Position numbers and translations under genes: made by a program | Notes under the pieces: generated by a model | What the model was told of the DNA's origin: nothing | What the model saw: the letters and a program-made list of their open reading frames with translations, nothing else | The model's database searches: none | Origin: Macrococcus carouselicus | GTDB taxonomy: Bacteria; Bacillota; Bacilli; Staphylococcales; Staphylococcaceae | Assembly (NCBI RefSeq): GCF_004359515.1 | Contig: NZ_SCWD01000002.1 | Coordinates: forward strand, 248,001 to 312,000 | DNA length: 64,000 nucleotides | Direction: 5' to 3' | Shown here: positions 16,129 to 25,138 of the stretch, piece after piece | Layout of the letters: every line of letters starts with the position of its first letter | Numbering within the stretch: position 1 is the stretch's first letter

Positions 16129-17802
16129 ATGAAGCAATTATTTGCAAGTATACTATCTGAACACATTGAATTCTTAACTGTAGATGAGATTTTGAATTTG
16201 ATTGAACAACCTAAACATTACGAGCAGGGGGATCTTTCATTTCCTTGTTTCACTTTAAGTAAGCATTTGCGAAAGAATCCTCGTGTCATTGCAGAAGAGC
16301 TGAAGGATAGTATAGAAAGTACAGAAATTAAATTTATTCAGGCAGTTAATGGGTACTTAAATGTCTTCTTCAATCCGCAAGAAGTTGGATTAGATATTGT
16401 TAATGATATTTTATTGAAGAGAAGTTCGGTCGGTAATCAAGATATAGGTCAGCAACAAGTAGTGACTATGGATATCTCATCTCCTAATATTGCAAAACCA
16501 TTTTCAATGGGTCATTTACGGTCGACTGTCATAGGTAACTCTATGGCACTTATAATGGAGAAACTAAATTATCAGCCTATTAAAATCAATCACCTTGGAG
16601 ATTGGGGCACACAGTTCGGCAAACTGATAGTCGCTTATCAAAAATGGGGCAGTGAAGAAGCGGTTACTCAAAATCCTATTCCTGAATTATTCAAACTCTA
16701 TGTGAAATTTCACGATGAAGCTGAACATGATGAGACGCTCAATGAAGCAGGACGTCATGCTTTCTTGATGCTGGAACAGGGTGAAGAAAAATATATACAG
16801 CTATGGAAGTGGTTCAGAGAAGTCTCATTACAGTCTTTTAACAAATTATATCAACGTCTGAATATCACTTTCGACTCATATAACGGTGAAGCTTTTTACA
16901 ATGATAAGATGGAGAATGTGGTAGAACTTCTGAAAGAAAAACGCTTATTAGTAACAGATCAGGGCGCGGAAGTAGTGCCACTCCTTGAAATGCCACCAGC
17001 GCTTATTAAGAAGAATAATGGGTCCACACTTTATATGACAAGAGATCTGGCTACAGCAATCTATCGTAAAGAAAATTATAACTTTTCTTATTCTTATTAT
17101 TTCGTGGGTAATGAGCAGTCTCTTCATTTCAAGCAGCTGATGGAAGTGTTGAAGGTGATGGGCTATAACTGGGCAAAAAATATGGAACACATTTCATTTG
17201 GTATGATTTTAAAAGATGGCAAGAAAATGTCGACTCGTAAAGGTAAAGTAATTTTTCTGGAAGACGTACTAAATGAAGCAGTCGTACTAGCAAAAAAGAA
17301 TATCAAAGAAAAATCAATAAGTCTGGTCAATATTGATGAAGTCAGTGAACAAGTAGGTATTGGTGCTGTAATATTCAATGACTTGAAGCATGATCGTCAG
17401 AATGATATTGAATTTAATCTGGAGGAAATGTTGAAGCCAGAAGGAAATACTTGTCTTTACTTGCAATATACGAACGCAAGAATACATGCTATCATCCGCA
17501 AAGCAAACATAGAAACTGACAGATTAAAAGTGGAAAAGTTAGATGAAGAAGCATGGGATATTATCAAATCATTAGACACATTTGATGAAGTATTAGTATC
17601 TGCAATGGAAAGAAAGTCACCTGCTGAACTTGCCAAATATTTATTGCAGCTAGCACGTCATTTTAATGCTTATTATGCAAGAGTGAGAATACTAGATGAT
17701 CAAGAGATGCTTGAAAACAGAATAGCGATTTTATTAGCGGTTTCAATTATCGTAGAAGAAGGATTGAGATTGCTAGGTATTCAAACGCCGCGTGAACTAT
17801 AG
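16129..17802 (+). CDS. argS: Arginyl-tRNA synthetase, T-box controlled
   Basis: Charges tRNA-Arg with arginine. 557 aa from ATG 16129, 9 bp after AAAAGGGGG; the open frame extends upstream into the T-box leader and that part is not coding. The Add-1 domain is N-terminal (DLSFPCFTLSKHLRKNP). The HIGH-like motif is FSMGHLRST, the KMSKS-like loop is KMSTRKGK, and the C-terminal DALR domain ends LGIQTPREL. Staphylococci normally carry an argS without a T-box, so this may be a second copy. An S66 peptidase and a Nudix gene follow closely. Confidence 0.92.
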   Translation: MKQLFASILSEHIEFLTVDEILNLIEQPKHYEQGDLSFPCFTLSKHLRKNPRVIAEELKDSIESTEIKFIQAVNGYLNVFFNPQEVGLDIVNDILLKRSSVGNQDIGQQQVVTMDISSPNIAKPFSMGHLRSTVIGNSMALIMEKLNYQPIKINHLGDWGTQFGKLIVAYQKWGSEEAVTQNPIPELFKLYVKFHDEAEHDETLNEAGRHAFLMLEQGEEKYIQLWKWFREVSLQSFNKLYQRLNITFDSYNGEAFYNDKMENVVELLKEKRLLVTDQGAEVVPLLEMPPALIKKNNGSTLYMTRDLATAIYRKENYNFSYSYYFVGNEQSLHFKQLMEVLKVMGYNWAKNMEHISFGMILKDGKKMSTRKGKVIFLEDVLNEAVVLAKKNIKEKSISLVNIDEVSEQVGIGAVIFNDLKHDRQNDIEFNLEEMLKPEGNTCLYLQYTNARIHAIIRKANIETDRLKVEKLDEEAWDIIKSLDTFDEVLVSAMERKSPAELAKYLLQLARHFNAYYARVRILDDQEMLENRIAILLAVSIIVEEGLRLLGIQTPREL

Positions 17803-17846
17803 GAAGATAGAGAATCTTATTTAAATTCTGAAAAGGAGAGATGTTA

Positions 17847-18854
17847 TTGATTAAGTATCCCATATTGGAAGGTAATTTTACAATTGGCGTCACAGCTCCA
17901 TCTTCTGGTTTAACTGAAACAATGTATGGATATATTCATGATATAAAAAAACGATTTTCTAACCATGAGATTAATATCGCGCCAACCACTTTGATGCAAC
18001 ATAAAGCTAAATCTACCGAGGCTGATGTCCGAGCATCTGAGTTGAATGCTTTTTTTAAAGATCATACTACTAATATCATTATTCCGCCTTTTGGAGGGGA
18101 GCTAGCTCTAGAAATTATTAATAAGATAGATTATAGACAATTAAGAACGAAGTGGTTACTTGGTTATTCTGATATCAGTACTATTCTTTTAGCGATTACT
18201 TTAAAGACTGGTATTGCAACTGCTCACGGTCCTAATCTTGTTGACCTGAGAGGAGTATATTCAGATTCGACAACTGATATGTGGACAAAAGTCTTAAAAA
18301 CAAAAACGGATGGAGAAGTCATTCAGTGTTCTTCAGAAAAATATCAAAGCAAATGGGATCACAACAATCCTACTGAGTGTGTATTTAATTTAGATTCACC
18401 GACTGAATGGAAGGTTGTCAATGAAGACGAAGTACAGATAGAAGGACGGTTGCTAGGTGGATGCACGGATGTTATTCACCACTTGATAGGAACTCCTTTT
18501 GGCGATGTAAATAAATTCAGAGAAACATTTATCAATAATGATGCTGTTATCTGGTACTTAGAGAATTGTGAGGCTAATTCAACAGAGTTCAGAAGAACGT
18601 TGCTGCAGATGCAGTTAGCAGGTTGGTTTGATAATTGCAGTGGATTATTATTTGGTAGAACGAGAGTCGTTGATGATGTAGAAGGCTATACAATTGATGA
18701 TGTCTATAAAGATTTGGCTGAAGAATTAAAGATGCCTGTTATCTATGATATAGATTGTGGACATATGCCACCACAGATGACATTTATTAATGATGCATAC
18801 GCTATTGTAGAATGCAAAAATGGAAATGGGAAACTGACACAAAGATTTATATAA
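17847..18854 (+). CDS. S66 family peptidase (MccF-like / LD-carboxypeptidase family)
   Basis: 335 aa from TTG 17847, 6 bp after AAAGGAGAG; ATG 17841 would leave no spacer. Family features: N-terminal IGVTAPSSG, PPFGGE, nucleophile-containing LLGYSDIST, ATAHGPN and LLGGCTDVIHHL. The C-terminal half has WYLENCE (catalytic Glu region) and YDIDCGHMPPQ (catalytic His region). Members either trim LD-peptides of peptidoglycan or, as MccF, cleave toxic aminoacyl nucleotides. The LLFGRTR and longer middle are closer to MccF by eye. No signal peptide. Placement right after argS favours the MccF reading. Confidence 0.82.
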   Translation: MIKYPILEGNFTIGVTAPSSGLTETMYGYIHDIKKRFSNHEINIAPTTLMQHKAKSTEADVRASELNAFFKDHTTNIIIPPFGGELALEIINKIDYRQLRTKWLLGYSDISTILLAITLKTGIATAHGPNLVDLRGVYSDSTTDMWTKVLKTKTDGEVIQCSSEKYQSKWDHNNPTECVFNLDSPTEWKVVNEDEVQIEGRLLGGCTDVIHHLIGTPFGDVNKFRETFINNDAVIWYLENCEANSTEFRRTLLQMQLAGWFDNCSGLLFGRTRVVDDVEGYTIDDVYKDLAEELKMPVIYDIDCGHMPPQMTFINDAYAIVECKNGNGKLTQRFI

Positions 18855-18882
18855 CATTTCTTTAGAAAGGAAATCAGATATT

Positions 18883-19263
18883 ATGATCTGGGATGGTGTA
18901 TCTGCAATCGTCATTAAAAATTCTAAATTACTAATAGTGAAATCAAAAAGTGAGAATAAATGGTCTATACCTACAGGCGGGATTGAGGCAGGAGAAAGTA
19001 AAGAAGAAGCTCTAGTGAGAGAAGTCCACGAGGAGACAGGCTATAAAGTAAATATTATAAGACATGTAAAGCAAATGAAAAAGAAAGTGAAAGAATATGA
19101 TGTAACAGTCGACTACTTTTACTGTAATATTATAGGTGGGCAGTTAGAAATAATTGATCCAGACAATGAGATTGCACAAGTTAAATGGATTGAGAAGGAT
19201 GAATATAATAAATTAAATTGGCTCTATCCTGAAGACAAAGAAATGATTTTTAATTATCTATAA
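18883..19263 (+). CDS. Nudix hydrolase
   Basis: 126 aa. The Nudix box is complete: GGIEAGESKEEALVREVHEE followed by TGY, matching G-x5-E-x7-REU-x-EE-x-GU. It would hydrolyse a nucleoside diphosphate linked to another group; the substrate is not evident. It lies 28 bp after the S66 peptidase, so it is likely the third gene of the T-box controlled set. A role in removing nucleotide-like inhibitors is a guess from context. Confidence 0.88.
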   Translation: MIWDGVSAIVIKNSKLLIVKSKSENKWSIPTGGIEAGESKEEALVREVHEETGYKVNIIRHVKQMKKKVKEYDVTVDYFYCNIIGGQLEIIDPDNEIAQVKWIEKDEYNKLNWLYPEDKEMIFNYL

Positions 19264-19290
19264 TACTTATTGAAATGGGAAGTGATAAGT

Positions 19291-19770
19291 ATGCAAGGAT
19301 TTATTTTGAATGAAAAAGGTTATGTGACTTTTCCTTATGAAATTCTGAAACACATTGAACCCTACGTAAAATCTCTGAAATGGAAAGTGAGATGTGTGGA
19401 ACATAATAATCCTGATAATGAGTCTTTTCCGTTGAATGAGCCACATGATTATTTTCTGGATGGTGAACAATTGTTTTCGCTTCTGCAGCAGTATGCACAT
19501 GTTCAATGGATATGGGGCGTATTATCAGGTTTTCCGCGTGAGCTTTCCTGGCAAGAAATAAAGGGAAAATCAAACTGCTATGATATTACAGTGGACCAGC
19601 CTTATTTGCAGAATGGATTATGTCATATTGAACCCCAGGCTGTCTTTGAATTAATAGCGTTGGATAGTTCGGAGACGTATGTTTTGATTGATGATGATGC
19701 TATTATCTCAAGTCTTTCCAGCCACTTTCCGCACGCTGAACGTCTGGAAAGCGAGTTTAAGAAGCGATGA
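19291..19770 (+). CDS. Hypothetical protein, 159 aa
   Basis: From ATG 19291, 8 bp after GGGAAGTG; the frame is also open to TTG 19270. Soluble and Trp-rich (YAHVQWIWGVLSGFPRELSW). The middle reads SFPLNEPHDYFLDGEQLFSLLQQY. I do not recognise the family. It follows the Nudix gene by 27 bp and may be part of the same transcript. Confidence 0.6.
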   Translation: MQGFILNEKGYVTFPYEILKHIEPYVKSLKWKVRCVEHNNPDNESFPLNEPHDYFLDGEQLFSLLQQYAHVQWIWGVLSGFPRELSWQEIKGKSNCYDITVDQPYLQNGLCHIEPQAVFELIALDSSETYVLIDDDAIISSLSSHFPHAERLESEFKKR

Positions 19771-19834
19771 ATTTTTGAGAAGATATTTTTATGTTATAAT
19801 TATCCAAAATAACGGTTTTATACAGGAGATTGCC

Positions 19835-20305
19835 ATGACTACTTTATCTATCCGATAGGCCGTATTCCTGATCAGCACGTTACGTCAGCAGCTGAACCGT
19901 GAGATGCAGAAGTTCCATTATTAATACCGGACGCCTATCGCGGTGAACAGCAAGAGTATTGTAACAGATGAGAAGTCGCAGAAAGTGTTCCATTCTCTGC
20001 AGAAGATGGACAAATTAAAACATGATATTGTGACGTTGAAGACAGTGATTCACCTGAAGAATTCAACCTCTGAAATTGAGGCAGGCGTTACGGCTTCTGA
20101 TATGCTGGAGCAGCTGAAACTTGAACGTAAGATGATAGAGGATTTATAGAACTATACGGCATTCGGCTATAGACAGGAACGTATTAAGACTGTCGCAGGT
20201 GTCGACGTAGTGGAGGAAGGTATTATTGAAGACGATAAGGTGAATGCCTGTATCGAGGAGCTGGAAGCGGCAGCAAATGCCAAGTCCATGAAAACTGTTA
20301 AATAT
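19835..20305 (+). pseudogene. Gene with three in-frame stop codons, unknown family
   Basis: From ATG 19835, 8 bp after AGGAG, one frame encodes about 157 codons broken by TAG (19856), TAA (19922) and TAG (20147). Between them the sequence looks protein-like and helical (KVFHSLQKMDKLKHDIVTLK, ASDMLEQLKLERKMIEDL). There is no obvious frameshift until near the end, where the frame fails to stop before the terminator. All three stops could arise from CAG/CAA/GAG codons by one change each. I do not recognise the parent protein, possibly a coiled-coil DIP1984-like one. Confidence 0.6.
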
Positions 20306-20333
20306 CAGCCAGCCCTTATGGGCGGGCTTTTTT
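20306..20333 (+). terminator. Terminator after decayed gene
   Basis: AGCCC (20311-20315) pairs with GGGCT inside GGGCGGGCT, followed by six Ts. Confidence 0.75.
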
Positions 20334-20379
20334 ATCGGGATTTTTAGTTGACCGTAATTGAGTAGGCCTATCTTCTTAA

Positions 20380-20397
20380 CCTTAAAGTTTCCTTAAA
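20380..20397 (+). promoter_or_regulatory. Tandem element CCTTAAA-N4-CCTTAAA, copy 2
   Basis: CCTTAAA at 20380-20386 and 20391-20397, with the same GTTT spacer as copy 1, 65 bp before the ABC ATPase start. Probable operator of the exporter operon. Confidence 0.55.
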
Positions 20398-20462
20398 TTT
20401 CTAGTTTTTGGTTTACATCTTATGTTGATTTCATATAAAGTGGAAGAAAAGGGGGTTATGTT

Positions 20463-21380
20463 GTGGAAGAGAATATCAGTCTTGCTGTTCATCATTTAAA
20501 GAAGACCATCGGCAAACGTACAATTATCGATGATGTCAGCTTTACGGTCAGAAAGGGTGAAGTGTTCGGCTTCTTAGGTCCGAATGGTGCCGGTAAAACG
20601 ACGACGATCAGAATGATTGTAGGATTAACGACACCGACGGCCGGGGATATTTCTATTTTAGGTCATCCTGTATCGACGGAACGTGCACAGGCGATGGAAC
20701 ATGTAGGTGCGATTGTTGAGAATCCTGAATTATATCCCTTTCTCTCAGGGCTTGAAAACTTGAAGCAATTTGCACGTATGCAGAAGGCAGTCACCCGCGA
20801 AGATATTCATCGTGTGGTCAAGTTGGTCGGACTTGAACAGAGCATCAATGACAAGGTTAAGAAGTATTCACTCGGCATGCGTCAGCGTCTCGGACTTGCA
20901 CAGGCGCTTCTGCACAAGCCTTCTCTACTCATTCTGGATGAACCGACGAATGGTCTTGATCCGCAAGGGATTAGGGAGATTCGAGATTATATCCGCAAAC
21001 TGGCACGTGAGGAAGGGCTGTCTGTTATCGTCTCAAGTCATTTACTTAGTGAGATGGAGATGATGTGTGACCGTATTGGCATCATTCAGCATGGGCAGAT
21101 GCTCAGTATAGAGGATGTGCATCAGACCAGTACTGTTGAAGATATTGTGACGCACCGCTTTGATGTCTATCCTGTTGAAGTAGCGGAGCGCTATTTTACG
21201 TCGCTTGGTATTCGATCTGTACAGGAAAATGGTCTTGTCGTACAGGTCAAACAGAAGACAGTTCCTGATTTAGTCAGAGGACTCGTCAAAGCAGATGTAG
21301 ATGTCTATAGTGTCGTGATGGATAAGGAGACACTGGAAGAACGATTCCTGAAAATGACGGGAGGTGCGAAGCATGTTTAA
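20463..21380 (+). CDS. ABC transporter ATP-binding protein (BcrA/bacitracin-type)
   Basis: 305 aa. Motifs: Walker A GPNGAGKTT, signature YSLGMRQRLGLAQAL, Walker B LLILDEP and the switch His in SSHLLSEME. The C-terminal 90 residues form the extra domain common in BcrA/YtrB-like exporters of peptides or lipids. Start GTG 20463 is 7 bp after AAAAGGGGG. It overlaps the permease by 8 bp. The CCTTAAA element upstream suggests control by a response regulator, as for antimicrobial-peptide exporters; none is encoded nearby. Confidence 0.9.
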   Translation: MEENISLAVHHLKKTIGKRTIIDDVSFTVRKGEVFGFLGPNGAGKTTTIRMIVGLTTPTAGDISILGHPVSTERAQAMEHVGAIVENPELYPFLSGLENLKQFARMQKAVTREDIHRVVKLVGLEQSINDKVKKYSLGMRQRLGLAQALLHKPSLLILDEPTNGLDPQGIREIRDYIRKLAREEGLSVIVSSHLLSEMEMMCDRIGIIQHGQMLSIEDVHQTSTVEDIVTHRFDVYPVEVAERYFTSLGIRSVQENGLVVQVKQKTVPDLVRGLVKADVDVYSVVMDKETLEERFLKMTGGAKHV

Positions 21381-22362
21381 TCTGATTAAAAATGAATGGA
21401 TCAAGTACTTTATGCGTCCGGCTACATGGGTGATGCTCTCTCTGATTGTGCTTATCTTCGCTCTTGGCATTGCGCTCGACCATTTTACAACTGGTGACAC
21501 AACACAGAATAAATCCTACGACACGAACTGGCAAAGAGAAGTGCGGACAGATATTAAGGATTTGAGTGCTAAAGTCGCTGAAATCAGTAAAAAGGATCCA
21601 AATAAATTATCATTCAATGAGGCTGTTACGCTTGCGAATAGTGAACATGAACTGACAAGATTGAGTTTTTATCTCGAAAAGAACGTTCAACCGCCAGCGA
21701 TGAACAACTTCTATGATTATCTGCTTGAGACTTCGCCGCTCATTAACTTAGTTGCACTGATGATCATCGTCATTGCAGGCAGTATGATGAGTCGCGAGCA
21801 TCAGCAGGGCACGATCAAGTTACTAATGATCCGTCCGGCTTCAAGACTGAAGATATTCTTCTCTAAATATATCTTCATTCTGATGACCGCACTCATTTTT
21901 GTAATCTTCACTTATGGCGTCGCTGCTATTATCGGACTTATGACCAGAACATATAATCCGACTTCCAAACTAGCCATCACCAATCCAGAGACAGGTGCAT
22001 ATAAGATGGTTGAGTTCTGGCCGCTGCTCGCTAAAGTCATGGTCAATGACTTGATTATGGTTATTATTCTTGCAACGATTGCGTATGTATTATCAGTTCT
22101 TCTGCGCAATACAGCTGCAGCACAAGGTATTGGACTCGGACTATTATTCCTGGGTTCGCTAGTTGTCAATTTCATCGCTTCAAAAACAGAATTGGTTAAA
22201 TATCTTTGGCCGGCGAACTGGTCATTGAACCGTTATGTCACAGGGCTGCCAGCAGTTAAAGACATGACCTATAACTTTTCCCTTGGCTACAATCTAATCG
22301 CGCTCGTCGTTGTCATCGCACTTGCTGCCTACATCTTCAATAAGCGCGATATTGCTAGTTAA
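21373..22362 (+). CDS. ABC transporter permease (ABC-2 type)
   Basis: 329 aa from ATG 21373, 8 bp after GGAGG. Begins MFNLIKNEWIKYFMRPATW, the usual entry to the first helix. A large extracytoplasmic loop between helices 1 and 2 (about residues 48-125) is followed by five more helices. MSREHQQGTIKLLMIRPASR is the typical cytoplasmic coupling motif of ABC-2 permeases. It pairs with the ATPase just upstream; the cargo is unknown. Confidence 0.9.
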   Translation: MFNLIKNEWIKYFMRPATWVMLSLIVLIFALGIALDHFTTGDTTQNKSYDTNWQREVRTDIKDLSAKVAEISKKDPNKLSFNEAVTLANSEHELTRLSFYLEKNVQPPAMNNFYDYLLETSPLINLVALMIIVIAGSMMSREHQQGTIKLLMIRPASRLKIFFSKYIFILMTALIFVIFTYGVAAIIGLMTRTYNPTSKLAITNPETGAYKMVEFWPLLAKVMVNDLIMVIILATIAYVLSVLLRNTAAAQGIGLGLLFLGSLVVNFIASKTELVKYLWPANWSLNRYVTGLPAVKDMTYNFSLGYNLIALVVVIALAAYIFNKRDIAS

Positions 22363-22492
22363 TTCTACTTCTCGATTTACATCGAAAGGTTTTTAGTTCT
22401 TAGTACTGATACTAAGATACAAGGTAACTGATGACAGTATAGAGATAGTGATGTGTACGGCATCTTAAAATCAGAGAGAAGAGGGGACAATA

Positions 22493-22909
22493 ATGAATCA
22501 GCAGTTGATTGAAGCAAGAGAAGCGGTGGATGTGGCGTTAGCTCGTATTGCAGAGATTAAAAAAATGACGAGTCATGCGAAGGCATGGAGCTGGGTGGAT
22601 ATTATGGGTAATGGCATACTGGGCAGTTATTTTAAGCGGCAGAGTATCAAGAAAATTAATGACCATGTTACTCTACTGCAGAGTGATCTTCAGATAGTGA
22701 TCGCTGAACTTGAGGACATTGATTTGTCAGCTGATTTTGCGTTATCTGATACCTCACAGGATGAAATCTTTGATGTATGGTTTGATAACATTTTGACAGA
22801 TGCAAGGGTCCATCAGGAGCTGGCTGATCTCAGCAACCATATAGAGGATACTGAAGAAAAGCTGCGGGTGATTGCGCAGGTGATTGATACAGAGATGAAT
22901 AATGTTTAA
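22493..22909 (+). CDS. Hypothetical helical protein, 138 aa
   Basis: All-helical, acidic, no membrane segment. Coiled-coil-like ends (QLIEAREAVDVALARIAEIK, HQELADLSNHIEDTEEKL) flank a short amphipathic stretch (WSWVDIMGNGILGSYFKR). The ATG follows GAGGGGAC. A strong terminator follows at once, so it is monocistronic. I do not recognise the family. Confidence 0.65.
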   Translation: MNQQLIEAREAVDVALARIAEIKKMTSHAKAWSWVDIMGNGILGSYFKRQSIKKINDHVTLLQSDLQIVIAELEDIDLSADFALSDTSQDEIFDVWFDNILTDARVHQELADLSNHIEDTEEKLRVIAQVIDTEMNNV

Positions 22910-22935
22910 AAGCAGCTGTAACAGCTGCTTTTTAT
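22908..22935 (+). terminator. Terminator
   Basis: AAAAGCAGCTGT (22908-22919) pairs with ACAGCTGCTTTT. Confidence 0.85.
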
Positions 22936-23189
22936 TATGCCTTAGGTTGTGTGATGACGTCAGTGCGACTGGACTGTGATACTGAATACCTCTCCCGAGA
23001 TTTCCACTACTTCATGGTCGACAATATTTTCTGTTGTCGCCACTCTTGCATCTTCTTTATTCATTTGATTTTAAACTCGCAATCGAGACTCTGTGTTTCA
23101 GTCCCGTTATTTATACTGACTCCAGCCGATTGGGCTGGATGTCTATTATGTGATGACACTGGATAGAGAATAGGCGTAGAAATCACGCA

Positions 23190-23732
23190 TTACTTCTCCC
23201 GCACTTTTCTTAACAAGAAGAAATAAGACTTCTCTGATTTAAAGTTTTTCACATCCATCACACCGAGAAGGGTGTCTGCATCGATTTTTCGGAAGATATC
23301 GATTATTGCTTTCTGGTCGTAGATCATCGCTGCAGTAACTTGCCCGCGGTACTCAATCATCCGTAATCTGGCTTTGCTTTTGTGCGTCTTGAAGAGAGGG
23401 TGTATCAGTCTGATTCCTATTGAGACCAGAAACTTCGGTACATAGGCTATCATTTTGTTCACTGGGACAAGGGCTGGGTTCCCTGCATACCGTTCCTGGT
23501 CCGGCGGCTGAAATAAGAGCGGATGCACTTCTTCGCTGCTGATAAATGCTTTGCCGTACCAGTGCGCTGCTTCCAGCAGGCCTTCAAGTGGATGTCCTGT
23601 CCTGAGATCTTCACCTTTCCAGAGACCTGTCATCTCATGAGTCAGAACAGGTTCCAGTGAATCAAAGAATTCGAATGCCTCTTGCTGGGTGAGACGTCTG
23701 TTAGATAGTTGTGCTTTAGTTATCATGTCCAT
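23190..23732 (-). CDS. DUF4334 / GXWXG domain protein
   Basis: 180 aa. The N-terminal GXWXG motif reads TGLWKGEDLRTGHPLEGLL, and the C-terminal DUF4334 part has MIEYRGQVTAAMIYDQKAI and LLGVMDVKN. The family is widespread with no known function. AGGAGG lies 5 bp before ATG 23732. It is transcribed toward the neighbouring gene end at 22909. Confidence 0.82.
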   Translation of the reverse strand: MDMITKAQLSNRRLTQQEAFEFFDSLEPVLTHEMTGLWKGEDLRTGHPLEGLLEAAHWYGKAFISSEEVHPLLFQPPDQERYAGNPALVPVNKMIAYVPKFLVSIGIRLIHPLFKTHKSKARLRMIEYRGQVTAAMIYDQKAIIDIFRKIDADTLLGVMDVKNFKSEKSYFFLLRKVREK

Positions 23733-23990
23733 AACTCCCTCCTATATTCAGTATCTCATTATTTCAAACTAAGGTTATGAATCACTTACCCTGTTAACAG
23801 CTGGAATATCAGAGCGTCGGACCGGGAAACGGCTCTCTGATATAGTAGTCTTGATCAATAAATGCAGTGAACCCTTTCAAATCCCCATGTTTTGAAGTCT
23901 GGATCACGGTTATAGTAATATGGAAAAGGATCATCTGTCTTCAGGTAATATGAAACAGAAATACAGAGATAGATCAAATAGGAGGACCCT

Positions 23991-24341
23991 ATGCTTAATT
24001 ATTTAAACAACTTATACATTGCCAAGGAAATGTTCAATGCAGGAAAGCCGAAGCTGCAGGAAGACGAAAACATGGTGAAAATGTTCGAGAATTTTGGTTA
24101 CTCAAAAGACTTCATGAAACTAACAGGTGCTATGGAAACAACAGGTGCAGCGCTGCTCGCACTTTCACTTTTCAGTAGACGTTTCAATCAGGCAGGGTCT
24201 CTGCTGGTGGAAGCAGTCATGATAGGTGCCATTGCTTCTCATTTAAAGGCAGGTCAAGGCTTTGAGGCGACGAAAAATGCCCGCAAGATATTAGCATTGA
24301 ATACGACTTCTTTACTTGCGAGTTTCAAAGATAAAAAGTAA
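23991..24341 (+). CDS. DoxX family protein
   Basis: 116 aa with three or four short hydrophobic helices (TTGAALLALSLFS, AGSLLVEAVMIGAIASHL). The pattern of FENFGYSKDFMKLTGAMETTG is that of DoxX-like small membrane proteins, which are linked to thiol and redox homeostasis in some bacteria. AGGAGG precedes the ATG. A strong terminator follows. Confidence 0.75.
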   Translation: MLNYLNNLYIAKEMFNAGKPKLQEDENMVKMFENFGYSKDFMKLTGAMETTGAALLALSLFSRRFNQAGSLLVEAVMIGAIASHLKAGQGFEATKNARKILALNTTSLLASFKDKK

Positions 24342-24358
24342 ACGGTGTTATCACTTGT

Positions 24359-24399
24359 AAACAAACTGTGTAGCAGTACGGTGCTACGCAGTTTGTTTT
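24359..24399 (+). terminator. Terminator after DoxX gene
   Basis: AAACAAACTG-TGTAGCA pairs with TGCTACG-CAGTTTGTTTT around a 6-nt loop. Confidence 0.85.
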
Positions 24400-24410
24400 A
24401 TAGAGAAGAG

Positions 24411-24908
24411 TCACAGATTTGTTTCTGTCTGTTCCGTCATATAACTGTCGGTCATAAGATTGTCATTAGTGACGCCGCCGCCGATTACAACATCGTAGTC
24501 CGGGGAGACGGCCGTCAGAAAGTGAGGGATATGATGGAGGTGGTTGATGCCTGTCGCAATAATGACGTAACTGGAGTCGTATGTCGCTTGATGGCCGGTC
24601 ACCATCCAGCGGTTCTCTTCCTGTGACAGACTAAAGGCACGGGCATTGATATGACAGTAATCCAGATTGTTTTCATTTATGACTGATGTAATATGGTCAT
24701 TGAACATCTCAAGATTGGGACGTTTTTGGGAAGTAAAGTTTCTCCTGATTATCTGATAGTTAGTTTTGACTTCTTTAGAATAATCTTTCTTAACTGTATA
24801 GTTCATTGAGCTGGGACTGAACTGTTTCAGCTCCTGGATTCTCTCCTGTATTAACGATATAGGGCGGCTCTCATGATAGTCCTGCTTATGCGGGTGATCG
24901 AGCGTTGG
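24411..24908 (-). pseudogene. FAD/NAD(P)-binding oxidoreductase fragment
   Basis: An open frame without a start, about 165 codons, beginning LDHPHKQDYHESRPISLIQE just after an in-frame stop. It continues with SYVIIATGINHLHHIPHF and VVIGGGVTNDNL, resembling the NAD(P)-binding half of SidA/IucD or other FAD-dependent oxidoreductases (the ATG motif and a GGG turn). The N-terminal FAD-binding GxGxxG is absent, and the C-terminus ends early. Most likely a decayed gene. Confidence 0.6.
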
Positions 24909-25138
24909 CTATAAGAAGAACTATTACTTTCCCGGGAAAATTTTTAAAAAGTAGTAAGAGAGCATACCCTTTTACTGAGTGTTAGAAACGGAAAATCCTA
25001 TAATTATTTCATTTTGATATGACTGTTATCTCGCTGTAATAATTTGTTATTCTGGCGTAACTCACGTAATAATAAATTGTGTTAAAGTAGTTCTTATAGA
25101 TAAATCAGACTAAAAATACTTTGGAGGTATTTTATATA
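24909..25138. other. Intergenic region upstream of transglycosylase gene
   Basis: AT-rich. Contains the WalR-type box at 25024-25040. No gene seen. Confidence 0.5.
25024..25040 (+). promoter_or_regulatory. WalR (YycF) box
   Basis: TGTTAT-ctcgc-TGTAAT matches the consensus TGTWAH-N5-TGTWAH exactly, about 100 bp before a cell-wall hydrolase gene. IsaA and SceD-type genes are classic WalR targets in staphylococci. Confidence 0.7.

Noticed and set aside
19856..20149. Stop-codon readthrough or recoding in the interrupted frame
   Set aside because: No selenocysteine-like or other recoding signal seen, and all other genes use TAG and TAA as normal stops; pseudogene is simpler.
22951..23166. 71-codon plus-strand frame between convergent genes
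   Set aside because: Cys- and Ser-rich without family resemblance, no ribosome site, follows a terminator; treated as non-coding.
24411..24626. Plus-strand frame after DoxX gene
   Set aside because: Starts before and runs through the terminator, and lies antisense to the oxidoreductase remnant.
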